DNA of 64,000 nucleotides, taken from NCBI RefSeq assembly GCF_000801105.2, contig NC_079511.1:14822602-14886601 (forward strand). The letters are read 5' to 3'. Numbering within the stretch: the first letter of the stretch is position 1; every line of letters starts with the position of its first letter. This stretch comes from Raphanus sativus. Lineage: Eukaryota; Streptophyta; Magnoliopsida; Brassicales; Brassicaceae. Of this stretch, positions 22,190-33,529 are shown piece after piece. Under the pieces are notes generated by a model, which was not told the origin of the DNA, ran no database searches, and saw only the letters and a program-made list of their open reading frames with translations. The position numbers and the translations under genes are program-made.

Positions 22190-22992
22190 AATATGATAGC
22201 TTAACTTGGATAATATGATAGCTTAAGTTGGATAATATGATAGCTTAAGTTGTGGTTCATTTGGATAATATGATAGCTTAAGTTGTTCGTTTGATTGCTG
22301 TTTCTTGTGGTTCATTTGGTTACTTGATCTCGTGGTTCATTCGTTTGCTTGATCTTGTGGTTCATTTGGTTGGTTGATCTCGTGGTGATCTTGTGGTTCA
22401 TGTTGGTTGCTTGCTGTTGTGCTCATCAGTATATAATTTTTTTTTTCTTTTGTCTTGCAGGTCACGGGCTGGAGTTGAAGTTGTATGGCAGGAAGGGAAT
22501 GCACATGTTTATTAGCTTTATGGTTGTTGTGTTTCACGGGAAAGTGTAGAATTTTGTTTCTTTCTACACTTCATTTCAATTAACTTGTCTTGTTTCTTTG
22601 TACTTTGTACTTGTTTGGTTGCTCACGGGTAGCAACCACATGATTTGAACTTGTATCGGCAATGTAGTGTCTTGACTCTGCCAACTCTATATATATCGGC
22701 AATGTAGTGTCTTCATAAATTTGCTCTCTATCACTCTTCTCTCCTCTCTATTTGAACTTGTATCGGCTATACCACTCTGCTCTCTATCACTCTTCTCTCC
22801 TCTCTATTTGAACTTGCAAAATTAATACCACTCTGCTCTCTATCACTCTTCTCTCCTCTCTATTTCAACTTGTATCGGCTTTACCACTCCTCTCTCCAAC
22901 AACCCTATCAACAACACTCTTCTCTCCAACAACACAATCAACAACAAGTATACTCTTCTCTCTATCACTCTTCTCTCTATCACTCTTCTCTA
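22190..22992. repeat. Tandem repeats in the Harbinger interior
   Basis: GGATAATATGATAGCTTAAG occurs four times from about 22187 to 22285. GTGGTTCATTTGGTT-type units follow to about 22410. TATCGGCAATGTAGTGTCTT occurs near 22652 and 22697. CTCTATCACTCTTCTCTC units recur from about 22725 to 22990. No coding sequence. Confidence 0.8.
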
Positions 22993-23458
22993 TATTAAAC
23001 TTGTGAATAATTTATTTTTTTTTCCAATAAAATTTATGTATCTTATTAAACTATTGAAGAATTTAATTTTTTTCCAAAAAAGAATTGTTTCTTATTAAAC
23101 TTGTGAATAATTTATTTTTTTTTCCAATAAAATTTATGTTTCTTATTAAACTATTGAAGAATTTAATTTTTTTTTCCAAAAAAGAATTGTTTCTTATTAA
23201 ACTTGTGAATAATTTATTTTTTTTTCCAATAAAATTTATGTATCTTATTAAACTATTGAAGAATTTAATTTTTTTTCCAAAAAAGAATTGTTTCTTATTA
23301 AACTTGTGAATTTTTTCCAATAAAATTTATGTTTCTTATTAAACTATTGAAGAATTTAATTTTTTTTCCAAAAAAGAATTGTTTCTTATTAAACTTGTGA
23401 ATAATTTATTTTTTTTTCCAATAAAATTTATGTTTCTTATTAAACTATTGAAGATTTA
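22993..23458. repeat. Dimeric tandem repeat, period about 100 bp
   Basis: Alternating half-units of about 50 bp make up the array. Half A contains AAACTTGTGAATAATTTATT and CCAATAAAATTTATG; half B contains AAACTATTGAAGAATTTAAT and CCAAAAAAGAATTG. Both end in TTTCTTATTA. The A-B pair recurs about four and a half times, one A copy being shortened near 23305. Both strands stay open for over 200 bp purely because of the repeat. Confidence 0.85.
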
Positions 23459-23503
23459 TATTTTTCCATTTTTGTTTTGTATGAAGGAAGAAGTGTTCAA
23501 GTG

Positions 23504-24302
23504 ATGTCTTTCTCATCAGATGATGCAGCAGATAAACTAATTGAAGATACGGTTGACCAACATGTTGATAATTTTATCGACCAACAAATTAACAAGCCGA
23601 AGAGACGAGCTTATATCGAAAGACATAGGGAGCAAGGCCACGAAGACCTTTGGAACGACTATTTCAGTGAAAATCCTACATACCCACCTTTGGATATGGC
23701 ACGCATTTTTCGGTTTACCAAGTACCCTCAACGATATTAATGTTCTCGATCGGTCACAAGTTTTTTCTGACATTATACAAGGTCGAGCTCCTAAAGTTAA
23801 TTTCACGGTCAACGGCCACAATTATCGTATGGCGTACTACCTTACAGACGGAATCTATCCGAAATGGTCAACATTTATCCAATCCATCCCACTACCTCAA
23901 GGTCTCAAAGCTGAGCTTTTTGCTGAAAAACAAGAATCCGCCAGAAAAGATGTCGAACGTGCTTTCGGAGTTTTGCAATCGAGGTTTGCAATAGTTAAAA
24001 ATCCGGCTCTACTATGGGACAAGGAAAAGATTGGAAAGATTATGAGAACTTGTGTCATACTACACAATATGATAGTAGAGAACGAACGAAACACATATAC
24101 TCTGTCTGATACATCTGAGTTCGAGTCGGGAGAGTCAAGCAGGAGTTCACAGGTGGAAATATCGCAACCTACGGACTCCCCTTCCAACTTTGTTAATAGG
24201 CATGGCATTCAAGCTCAAATTCGGGATCAACAGAAACATGATCGTTTGAAAGCCGATTTAGTTGAAAATATATGGCAAAAATATGGTAATCTAGATGAAT
24301 AA
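23504..24302 (+). pseudogene. PIF/Harbinger DDE transposase, internally deleted
   Basis: The N-terminal part from MSFSSDDAADKLIED to GHEDLWNDYFSENPTYPPLD is in one frame (stop at 23740). From about 23693-23715 the homology continues in another frame as WIWHAFFGLPSTLNDINVLD, then NGHNYRMAYYLTDGIYPKW, QESARKDVERAFGVLQSRFA and ILHNMIVENER, ending at 24302. These are the second half of an ALP1-like DDE_Tnp_4 transposase, including a downstream catalytic Asp block (NDINVLDRS) and the ERAFG glutamate. The stretch with the helix-turn-helix and the first catalytic Asp is gone, roughly half of the usual protein. The enzyme is therefore inactive, and the element would move only with help in trans. Confidence 0.85.
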
Positions 24303-24522
24303 TCTTTGTATGTTTTTTAATTTCCATTGTATTAAATAAAAAAAAAATTTAAAATTTAAAAAAAAAAATTTAATATTATTTTATTCTTATGAACCCCATT
24401 TTCGGGTTCACTAATAAAAGAACAAAATTAATACGGGTTCGTCACTATTCACGGATCCACATAAAACAATAAAAAAATCCCTATGAACCCCCTCTTGGGG
24501 GTCACTAATGAGCATGCTCTAA

Positions 24523-25104
24523 GTGTTCTTCCACGTTAAAATAAACACAGAAGTGTCTCTTCAGTATTAGATTATTGTTTAATGTTTGGTCCTGAGTTTG
24601 ATATGGGCCAAGCCTAGTTCTAAGCATGGGTTTGAAACTTCCGCCTAACATTAGCCATTTCGAAACCCTTAAGATTTATCAAATGTAGTGAATCTTTTGG
24701 CGGTGACACAAGAGTTGACAATTCTTGATTTCTTGTGTATGTTTTAGGAATGTTGTTTTTGTTGAATGGTAAAAGAGAAAAGGAGGAAAAGAAGAAAGTG
24801 ATACAGTGACAGGACTGTGAAATAGGCATCAATTAGATCACAAAGCGACTGGGGGATGTTTTGTCGTTGATTGGTCCCCTACTCGTGACAGTCATTCGTT
24901 TCTTACCATATCCCTTTGGGTCCCATCTCCCATTCTTGACACGTCACTTCTTCCGTCTGACATTTTCCAACACCTTCTTTCTTTTTAGTCCTTTTGACTT
25001 TCAGTATTTATCTTTTAGTTCATTAGTTTGTTTGTTACTTCTTATTCTTAACCCCAAAATATGAACTATATTTTTGTGTATACCATAACCTTACATGACT
25101 AGTT
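24523..25104. other. Spacer between Harbinger and hAT remnants
   Basis: No gene recognised. CT-rich around 24900-25020. Confidence 0.4.
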
Positions 25105-25144
25105 CTAAGGGCCGGCTTAGAGGAGAAGCCACCCAAGCTAAAGA

Positions 25145-25420
25145 TTAGGACATCCAAATTAATGACGCATATTTTCAAAAAAAAATTATTAGTATTGATA
25201 AATAAATAAATTTTGTGGTTTTTTTTGTTAAAATATTACTTATTAGGCATTTTTAGTTAGAATAAGATTTGTTAGACTTTTCATCCAAATTAATGGGGCA
25301 TATTTTTCAAAAAAAAATTATTAGTATTGATAAATAAATAAATTTTATGGTTTTTTTGTTAAAATAGGCATTTTTAGTCAAAATAAGATTTGTTGGATTT
25401 TTTAACAATTTTATGAATTT
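25145..25420. repeat. Tandem duplication of about 140 bp
   Basis: CATCCAAATTAATGACGCAT at about 25152 recurs as CATCCAAATTAATGGGGCAT at about 25282. Both are followed by ATTATTAGTATTGATAAATA, a GTTAAAATA segment and AATAAGATTTGTT. It lies in the 5' part of the hAT remnant. Confidence 0.8.
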
Positions 25421-25471
25421 GTTAAAAATTAAATATATGAATTCGAAAGGTATGAAAAAACTTTTGGATTT

Positions 25472-25927
25472 TTGTTTGATTTAAAAAAGCTAAGAGATGC
25501 AAGTGAGGATACATTGAGAGCATCATGTCTGAATCTGGAAGCTTCTTTACGCAATTGTACTCATTCAGACATAGTTGGTGATGATTTGTTTATGGAACTA
25601 AAAATTCTTCGAGAATCAATACCCGAAGTAGTTCGAAAGCCTATTGAAGTGCTTGATTTTTTGAAAAGAATGGAGGATTGTTATCAAAACACAGAAATTG
25701 CTTATCGCATATTGTTAACCATTCCGGTGTCGGTCGCCACAGCTGAAAGAAGTTTTTCGAAGTTGAAGCTAATAAAGAATTATTTGTGGTCTACCATGTC
25801 ACAAGAAAAGTTAAATGGATTGGCAATGTTATCAATTGAGACAGTTATGGTTGAAAGACTTGACTATATAAATCTAATGGATGATTTTGCAGGGAAAAAT
25901 GCAAGAAGATCTATATTTCAACATTAA
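25472..25927 (+). pseudogene. hAT transposase C-terminal fragment (ZMYM1-like)
   Basis: An open segment of about 150 codons reads FDLKKLRDASEDTLRASCLN ... EIAYRILLTIPVSVATAERS and FSKLKLIKNYLWSTMSQEKL followed by NGLAMLSIE. This is the hAT C-terminal dimerisation domain of the plant zinc-finger MYM-type-like transposases. There is no ATG at the start and no N-terminal zinc finger or catalytic region, so it is a 5'-deleted copy. Possible element ends are CTAAGGGCCGGCTTAGAGG near 25105 and, inverted, CACAATGCCGGATTAAC near 26140, but they are weakly matched and no 8-bp duplication was found. Confidence 0.8.
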
Positions 25928-25929
25928 GT

Positions 25930-26440
25930 ATTCTTAATATCAATGTTTTTTAGTAGGCTATGGAATTTGATTTTTCTAAATAAAAATTAAGTTGTTTTTT
26001 ATACTGTTTTGTGGTTTTGATAAATTATGTACAAAGTGTTGACAAGAAAAATTATGTATAAGGTGTTGACAAAAAAAAATTATGCACAAGAGCATAATTT
26101 TAAATTTGGATTGAGGCAATATAAAAAGTTAATCCGGCATTGTGGGGCTTAAGGCAACACTCTAATAACACATGTAACCGAGACATGTATTGGTCATTTA
26201 TCCCATAACTTTACACACTCTAATAACACATGTACGAACATTTTCTTTAATGCGAAAAATATCTACAAAAATGTGATGATGAAAAGAAAGTTAAGCGAAT
26301 ATATTATGACATGTATATAATCTTTGATGGTTACTAATTATATATTTGTAAAAGTTGTACAATCTCTTATCATTTTTTGTTACTATTTATATCATTTCTG
26401 CTATAAATACTTTGTGTTATGCAGTTATCCTTAATTCGAA
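25930..26440. other. Non-coding flank with short repeats
   Basis: ACACTCTAATAACACATGTA occurs near 26157 and again near 26215, and ATTATGTACAAAGTGTTGAC-type segments recur near 26025 and 26050. No gene. Confidence 0.5.
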
Positions 26441-27086
26441 TCTATCTTATTAAAACAGAAACATTATGTTGGACCTAACATTTATTTTGTAAGTTTTTAA
26501 ATTAAATACATATTTATACTTTATAGTTAAACCTACATTAAATCACTAATGTTTCTTTCTTTATACTACTATCAATGTTTCCAAACAATATACTTATTTC
26601 TTTATACTACTATCAATGTTTCCAAACAATATATTTTATATACTACTATCAATGTTTCCAAACAATACAATAATTAATCTTAGTTATTTTATATCCATCA
26701 TTTTCTCTTTAAAATTTTGTAAAAACATCATAATTTCATAAATTACAAAATAATGAACTTTAAAGTTGGATTATAAGATTACAAATTATGAAACTATTAC
26801 AATTTCAATCAAATTAGATTACATATCAGTCATCCATCAGTTCAATCGGTTAGTTTCGGATTTTAGTGACTTTTTAATATGAATATTTAAAAAAACTAAG
26901 TTGAATTGTTAGATCTCCGGATTAATCGGTATAATCCCAATCGGGTTAAATTTAAAAACATTGATTTAAATGCAAAAATATTTTAAATACACACTCTTTA
27001 AAAGTTAACAAAATATTTGTTAAGTTATTACTGAAATTTTTTATCGTAAAATATTCCGCGCTTCCAAAGCGCGGGTCAAGATCTAG
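26441..27086 (+). mobile_element. Short non-autonomous Helitron, both termini intact
   Basis: The left end is TCTATCTTATTAAAACAGAA, preceded by A (26440). The right end has a GC-rich hairpin (CCGCGCTTCCAAAGCGCGG, 27056-27074) about ten bases before terminal CTAG (27083-27086), followed by T (27087). TC...CTAG ends, a subterminal hairpin and insertion between A and T are the Helitron diagnostic set. The 646-bp interior is AT-rich without genes. Rolling-circle replication would need a Rep/helicase in trans. Its hairpin is nearly the same as that of the minus-strand terminus at 60401, so both belong to one family. Confidence 0.9.
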
Positions 27087-27320
27087 TATTATGTTAATCT
27101 CACAACCTTCTATACGTTTATAGTGTGGAAAAACTATGTGCACGGTTGAATTATAGTGTTAGTCAATCTTTGATCTAATCATTGACACGTTATTATAATG
27201 AATAATTTTCTGGAAAACTAAAGCATATGACGATATACATAACTGATTGAACAATCAAATTTATTTTAAAAAAAAATATTTTCTTGGAAAGTAAAACAAA
27301 AATGAAATTAAAGTACTAAA
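27087..27320. other. AT-rich spacer
   Basis: Nothing recognised. Confidence 0.4.
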
Positions 27321-28290
27321 ATGAGCAATACCCTAGATAGCCCTAAATTTTTTAATATAACTCATAAGGATCAAAAGTGACCAAAATATTTCGTTAAAAA
27401 CTATATATATATATATATACACTTATACCTATATAATTAACTAATTTATTAAAAGTTCAATAATAAATTTTAAAATAGTTTCAAAAAATATTTTTTCCTT
27501 TTTTTTTCCCGGGGATTGCAGTTGAAAGCTAGAGCTATTCGACTCGCACTGCTCACAATTAGCGCTTCCTTTGCCCTTATGGGAATAAAAAATCCTTTGT
27601 TGGAGACTGCAAATGCGGTTTCATAACTTTTGTATTTACTGGCCTACGAGCTCCGGAGCTGGAGGGTGCTGCAAAAGATGGCAGAGGCCATGCTCATAAT
27701 CTCATATTCTCATTTTTCCTCCTCTAGCCTTTGAAGTTGATCTTCAATGGTTTTGGGATTAGCTAGAATAATATTCAGATCCATCTTTCTTGTCTATGCC
27801 AAATACAGACTACAAGAATGTGATATTTATAGGCTCTAGCGAAGCAGCTATTTTCAGATATTGTTCCAAGTAAAAAATTCACTCCCAACAGCACACACTA
27901 GTGGAATTCTTTCCTAGCAGGAAGCAAGCCCGTATGGTGTTATTAACTCTCTAACAGTCACTACTGAGCAGCACTGAAGCATAGTGTGATGTAGGAGAGT
28001 GTGCTATGAAGAAGAAGATTAGGCTTAGGTAAATGAAGAACAAGCCAATGATGGTAGGAACTAGATGGCGTGTGCTTCGGTCGACTTTAAAAAAGATTTT
28101 TTTTATAATTGAAAATAAAAGAATTTTGGAAAAGTTATAAAAGTTTCAATTTGAAAACATATAAAAAATATTATTTTTAATTTATTATTTATATTTATAT
28201 TTATATACATGAGATATAAGAGTTTTTTGCCTCTTTAATGAAATATATTTTGGTCATTTTCTTTTTTTGTGACAAAAATTAAAAAAAAAA
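27321..28290. mobile_element. Candidate MULE with a non-TE insert
   Basis: Left sequence GTGACCAAAATATTTCGTTAAA (near 27377) has a partner on the right that reads ATGACCAAAATATATTTCATTAAA when inverted (near 28242-28265). Both are bordered by AT-rich arms. Between them, 27510-28060 is of clearly higher GC and unlike the arms (GAGCTCCGGAGCTGGAGGG), as if captured from a gene. No target duplication was found. The captured part has no frame I can identify; a minus-strand stretch reads MDLNIILANPKTIEDQLQRL before a stop. Confidence 0.4.
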
Positions 28291-28451
28291 ATATATTGGA
28301 GATAATTATCTTACTAAAATTGACTGGAATTTATTGAAATTCCTAAAATCTGAGTCTCAATGATCTATATTGTTTTAAACAATCCTCTAATATGTTGACT
28401 AAGCTATAGTGGAACAAATACAGCATATTGTTATTTTCCAAATTTTTAATA

Positions 28452-28673
28452 TTTTCTCTGTTTCTTAATAGATGAAATTTTGTCTACTTACACATATATT
28501 AAATTTTTATTTTTGTTTTAAAAAATCATCGACAATATAATTTAAAACTAAATTATTTAATTATAAACAAAATAATAAAAATGCAATTGGTTATATAGTT
28601 TTTGATAAAGTGAAAAACATCATTTATTGTAAAACAAAAACAATTACCTAAAACACCATCAAAACGGATGGAG
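28452..28673. mobile_element. Stowaway-like MITE
   Basis: Flanked by TA on both sides. Left end TTTTCTCTGTTTCTTAATAG and inverted right end CTCCATCCGTTTTGATGG resemble the CTCCCTCYGTTT ends of plant Tc1/mariner MITEs. 222 bp, non-coding. Confidence 0.55.
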
Positions 28674-28679
28674 TATATA

Positions 28680-30512
28680 CGAGAATGTGTATGTATATGA
28701 GTTTTTGTGTTTGTACGTATCTCGGTTGTCTGCTTTATTGATTACGGAAGGGATAGAAAGAAGGAGCCGTTGGTTCCCGCGAGAATTTCGCCTTATTATC
28801 CGTTATCCTGTATGAGAACAATTATGTTATTTATGTCTTCTCCACTATCTGCATTATATTCTTTTCGTTCATCTGAATCAACGGAATTTTTATATTAAAT
28901 AATCACATTAACTAGACATGTCTCTGTATCAAATATTAGAAAACTGATTGACGTTATTGAATTATTCATGACAAGTTTTTATTTATTATTCTCAAATCTA
29001 TATGTACTCAACTACTCATACATTCATGCATCCTCTTTCGCATTGACGTTTGAATTAACGTTGATGGGACCCAAACCACAGCTTTCCCCATGCAAAAGCT
29101 CCTCGAGCTACTCAGTTAACACTGCAAATAACAAGCTTCTTCCACTTTTTGTTTTACATTTCTTAGCTAAAAGTTTGATAGCTGGTACCTTTTCTACCCA
29201 TGTAGATTATACATGTGTTTTGATAAAAAAGAAGAAGATTATACATGTGTTAGAAAATAAACTAATTGTAAATGCATGACAAATTTTAGTAAATTGAAGG
29301 CCTAAAACAAAGTTTTCTTCTTATTATCTTTTGTTTTATCAAGGCATTTATGAATGTTCAATGCTTATTTTCCAGTAGCGAATTATACATATACGTTTCA
29401 TTCATTAATTTTCTCAAAATTTTATAAAGTACTACTAGTTTCTACTCGTGTACCAGATACACCACAAAATGTGAACCTCGACAACCATTAAAAACCAATA
29501 TGATTTTAAGAAAATTCTACATGTCTTGAAAATGCTATGTTTTCACACACAAATAAACTTTCTTATCCTTAAAATGGCTTTTGTTTTTGAAATTACAGGT
29601 TATATTTTGAAAACAAGACAAATAAAAGGGAGCAAAAAGAGATTTCTAATGAGGTGAAAACAAGGAGCGGCAACTTTACTGGTCACTTTCTTGTTTCTCA
29701 GTATAGCATCTTTACAACATTTGGCGATAATATTAGATCCGACGGTAGGCAAAGCAGCAGAGATCCAACAAATCAAATGTTAACATAACGACACGTTGAA
29801 GAGAGAGTGTGTACGCTGGTCCAAATTTGAAATGATAATGTAATGATGGATTAATAATATATACTTTTGACATTCTATGGACTCTGTGCTCTTCTGTTCG
29901 TACGACAGTAAATAATATCGAGCAGTGTTTCAGTCTCTGCCTCAAACGCAGAGAGAAAGAGAGAGAGAGTGACATAAGCGAGCAAAAAATATTTATTTGT
30001 CATATATAGCTCATGTTAAAATTACTTTCATCTTTTCTGGTCAAAAATGTTACTTTCACTTATATCCTAAAGAATTACTTACATTTACATAAATTTATAA
30101 CTTGTAGCAGTTAAGGGAGATATACCACCATTGCTAATATTATTTCAAAATGTTTAACATACCACTTCTATTTGAAATATGTAGTATTTAAAATAGAACA
30201 TGCAAATTAAGAAATTCACTTTAAACATAATTGAAATATTAATTTATATTAATTCAACAAATGTAAATTTTTGTGACAAAATTAAATTTACTTAAAAATC
30301 TAAAATTATTTTATATTTTGAAACATCAAATATTTCTAAAACATATTATTACTATAGTATTTTTTTGAATAAAAGAACATATTATATTTTGAAACACATT
30401 AAACCAAGTGAATTTATGTTTAAGGGGAAAATCAATTAAATTTGCGAGAGCCCAAGGAAGAAAGAGGGAGTACGAACTTGTGACATATCTCCTTATGCCA
30501 TTTAATATTATT

Positions 30513-30518
<6 letters not shown>
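28680..30518. other. AT-rich intergenic DNA, no gene assigned
   Basis: Small GC-richer patches (28730-28800, 29640-29760, 29880-29970) carry no recognisable protein on either strand. A short GA run (GAGAGAAAGAGAGAGAGAG) lies near 29951-29969. Confidence 0.4.

Positions 30519-30570
<52 letters not shown>
30519..30570. repeat. (AT)26 microsatellite
   Basis: Uninterrupted AT dinucleotides following TTCACTAC. Confidence 0.95.
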
Positions 30571-30575
<5 letters not shown>

Positions 30576-31247
30576 AGTTTTCCTTTATAATACCTTCAAC
30601 TTTAATATGTTAAAACCAAAAATACTCTTGAACTTGTATACATTTAAGATATATTTAAAATTGAGTTGACACTTAATTACACCTACTTAATCAAGCAAAA
30701 ACATAATATCATTTTTATATTTAAATAACATAGATTAATTAAATATTGTTTAGCTAGCTTTATTTATAATATATGGGTATTTCAAACTTTAGAAAGACGA
30801 TGACTAATCGATAAAGAAGATGTATCTCACGGATGAATCTTCTTTCTTGATAGTCAAATGAGTTCTATAGTATGGTCTCATAGCTTTTTGATAAAATATC
30901 GTGAAATTGCTTCAAATCCAGACTATTAAACTTCCTAAAATCTGCTTAGCACTTAAAAAAAAATCTGTTTACCACTAAACTACCTTGTTTAATTAGTTTT
31001 GCGTGGACATAATATCGTTCGCAGAATACTATGTGATAATAACATTTAATAGTTTAGATGAGTGAGTGGGTATATGTTACAATTATTGGTGAATGATTAC
31101 TACCTTTTGCATGCTTTCATATTTTTTGCTTTCAAAACTTTACTATAAAATTTATATATTAATAAAATATTTCGTATGTTTCACTTTGCACGTGACATGA
31201 TAGTGACAAGGCCGTGTTTTAGTTGTCAAATGCTAATACCCATAGAG
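30571..31247. other. AT-rich intergenic DNA
   Basis: No gene or element boundaries seen. Confidence 0.4.
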
Positions 31248-32081
31248 CAGTGTTTTAAAAACCTGATCCGCTAGCAAACGAAAATATTTTGGGTCATGGA
31301 TCATTATGATTCGACTGGATTCAAACCGGGTTCAATCGGGCTTGGTTGTATTAAAGTGAATTTAATGATACTTCATAAATAATATGTATATTCTTATAAA
31401 TATAGATCATATAAAATAAAATGTTTCAATAGATATAATGTTTAGAGATTTTTTAAAATAACAACTAAAATATAACAAAAGTAAGAAAAAATTTAATAGT
31501 TCAAATCTAAAATCAATACAAAAACACATTTAAACTTAATTATCGAGATATTTATCATTCTAAACATCATCACTTTTGAAAACAATTATATGCACATTAT
31601 TTAAAAAAAATATATTTTGAACTAAAACAATTGTTTTATTATCTTAAAATTATACAAATTTTAAAACGTAAATATTTTAATTATTAAAGTATTCAACACA
31701 AGTGATCATGAAATAAAATTTAATCAAAGTGAAAAGTAGACAAAAAAATATCTTGACGTGAAAATTAAACTTCGAGAATCTTGTAATTTGTGAGTTGTAA
31801 AGACGTAAAAAACGAGAGACAATACTTTATTAATCTTTCATATGTTCTATTTTTACTTTTTAAAAATAAAATTTAATTGTTTTATTAACAAAAATGTGAT
31901 TTATATACGAATCGGAGTTAGGCTAGTTTGTTGGGTCGCCGGTTCCCAGGTTTTTTGACGGTTTGATATGAGTTTTTAATCGGTTCAAATTTAGTTGAAT
32001 TTTTGGTATTAACCTAACCCGGATTATTATCATGTTCATGGTTCAACTTGGTCCGACCGCCGGTCCGGGTTTAAAAACACT
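31248..32081. mobile_element. hAT-type non-autonomous element with 8-bp duplication
   Basis: CCATAGAG flanks the element at 31240-31247 and 32082-32089, a perfect 8-bp target duplication. The left end is CAGTGTTTTAAAAACC and the inverted right end AGTGTTTTTAAACC, fitting hAT termini of the CAG(T/G)G type. The subterminal parts are GC-richer (GGTTCAATCGGGCTTGGTT; GACCGCCGGTCCGGG) and the middle is AT-rich and non-coding. 834 bp. Confidence 0.85.
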
Positions 32082-32282
32082 CCATAGAGTAAAGACCACC
32101 ATATTAATTAATTTTTTCTTCAAGAATTTGGATGATCATGATATTAATTTCATTTCGAACTAGGAGGAATTCGGCAAAATGTTTTGATATTAAAGGGTAT
32201 CATGGATTATAGGTCCCATGTTCAGTTACTTTTTTTTAACGTCTGATTAATTATGTTATTACAATGTTGAAAAATATTATAT

Positions 32283-32505
32283 AAACGATTTTACAGCCGA
32301 CAGTTGTACCACCATATAAGAATGCACGTCTGACTGCGTCTCCGAGCCGCCCTATGAGATCCATGTTCGATGATACGCCATGTATCATGCTGAAGACCTC
32401 TTGTAATATTTTTCTCTATAATATGCATAATTTGTGTTTTCTGGGATTTGAATCATAGATTTTTTGCGTAAAAGCATTAGTGAACTCTTAGTCAAACCAT
32501 TAAAG
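32283..32505 (-). mobile_element. tRNA-derived SINE-like sequence
   Basis: On the minus strand, TGGTTTGACTAAGAG (about 32498-32484) resembles a pol III A box. GATTCAAATCCC (about 32455-32444) resembles the B box GGTTCGANTCC at a suitable distance. A body of about 150 bp of non-coding, average-GC sequence follows (CATGATACATGGCGTATCAT ... GCGGCTCGGAGACGCAG). No A-tail or target duplication was confirmed, so this is a tentative Brassicaceae SINE. Confidence 0.45.
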
Positions 32506-32509
32506 GGGT

Positions 32510-33529
32510 TTCCACATCCAATGTTCAGTTACTACGGGCAAGGTTTTAATTACAAAAAAAAAACTGAATACTCACGGCCACAGTACAACTGGGTAATGTA
32601 TTATTTGGTATATGAATAATAACTTTTAACAAGTTTACAGATATTGCTTGATCTAATCACAGTTAAGAGAAAATATATATACTAAATAATAAAGTTTTGA
32701 TCGCATTAGGATGCTTTTGATTAATATAGGAGAATTTAAATCTTCTGATTTAGGAGAAATTTAAAACTTCGAGATCGGAAAAAGAATATAGTTTAACAAC
32801 AAATAATCTATGAGAGGAGTTAGTGGAAGATAAATTTAGGTAGAATTGGTTGATTATAAGATCAAGAGATTTGTTAAAGTTATAAAGAATCCTAATAAAT
32901 TTTTTATATTTTAAAAAGTCCATGAAATTATTTTTCCACAATGATTTTAAGAATTTTGAGGATATATGCAATATTGTGAAAGTTTGTTTCATGAGTTAAA
33001 ATGTTAAGAATCAAATCCCAATAACACTACTTTTTCATAGAATTATAGAATCATTAAAACTCAAACTTTTTGAATAACAATAAATTGTATATGTCATTAA
33101 ATAATCATTAAACCAATAACATTTGATTTAATAAGAATTTTATAATTCATTAACCAATAACTATAGATTTTGAAAATTCTTACAATAATTATAAGTATAG
33201 CTCTCACTAACACTCCCTAAGTGGAAATTACCATGATATGAAGTTTAAACTGTCACATTATAAATAGTTGAACCTAGTACCTTACAATTGTGGTACAACC
33301 GTACGACAGACTTTTCAAATTCTAGTTGGTTCAAATTTCACAAGTGATGGAAATATCTATAACAACGTCTTAATCAGAAGCCAGCCCGATATGCTACTCA
33401 AGTTATATAAGAAACGATCACGACATATATACACTAAAAAGCCATACCTCAACAACCTTGGCAGAAATAAGCTATCAAACCAGCTGGGTTAGTTTCCTAA
33501 CTCAACAAAGCTCCAAGGCCAAGTGGATC
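32510..33529. other. AT-rich intergenic DNA
   Basis: No gene assigned. A short open frame at 33268-33492 has no recognisable content. Confidence 0.4.

Larger units (their letters stand above)
19787..24519 (+). mobile_element. Full-length PIF/Harbinger DNA transposon (defective)
   Basis: TAA at 19784-19786 and 24520-24522 flanks a 4733-bp element. The left end is GAGCATGCCCATTAGTG. The right end, read inward, is GAGCATGCTCATTAGTG, with similar GGGGTTCAT sequence a little further in on both sides. It carries, all on +, a GRF zinc-finger gene (20482-21079), a Myb-like gene (21505-22182) and a deleted DDE transposase (23504-24302), with blocks of tandem repeats between. Family knowledge: PIF/Harbinger needs both transposase and Myb-like protein and makes 3-bp TWA duplications. 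Since the transposase is deleted, this copy is non-autonomous. The well-preserved ends and duplication suggest a relatively recent insertion. Confidence 0.9.

Noticed and set aside
22993..23458. CRISPR-like regular repeats, or real ORFs on both strands
   Set aside because: The units are contiguous dimeric repeats without spacers, in a plant Harbinger element; the ORFs exist only because the repeat lacks stops.
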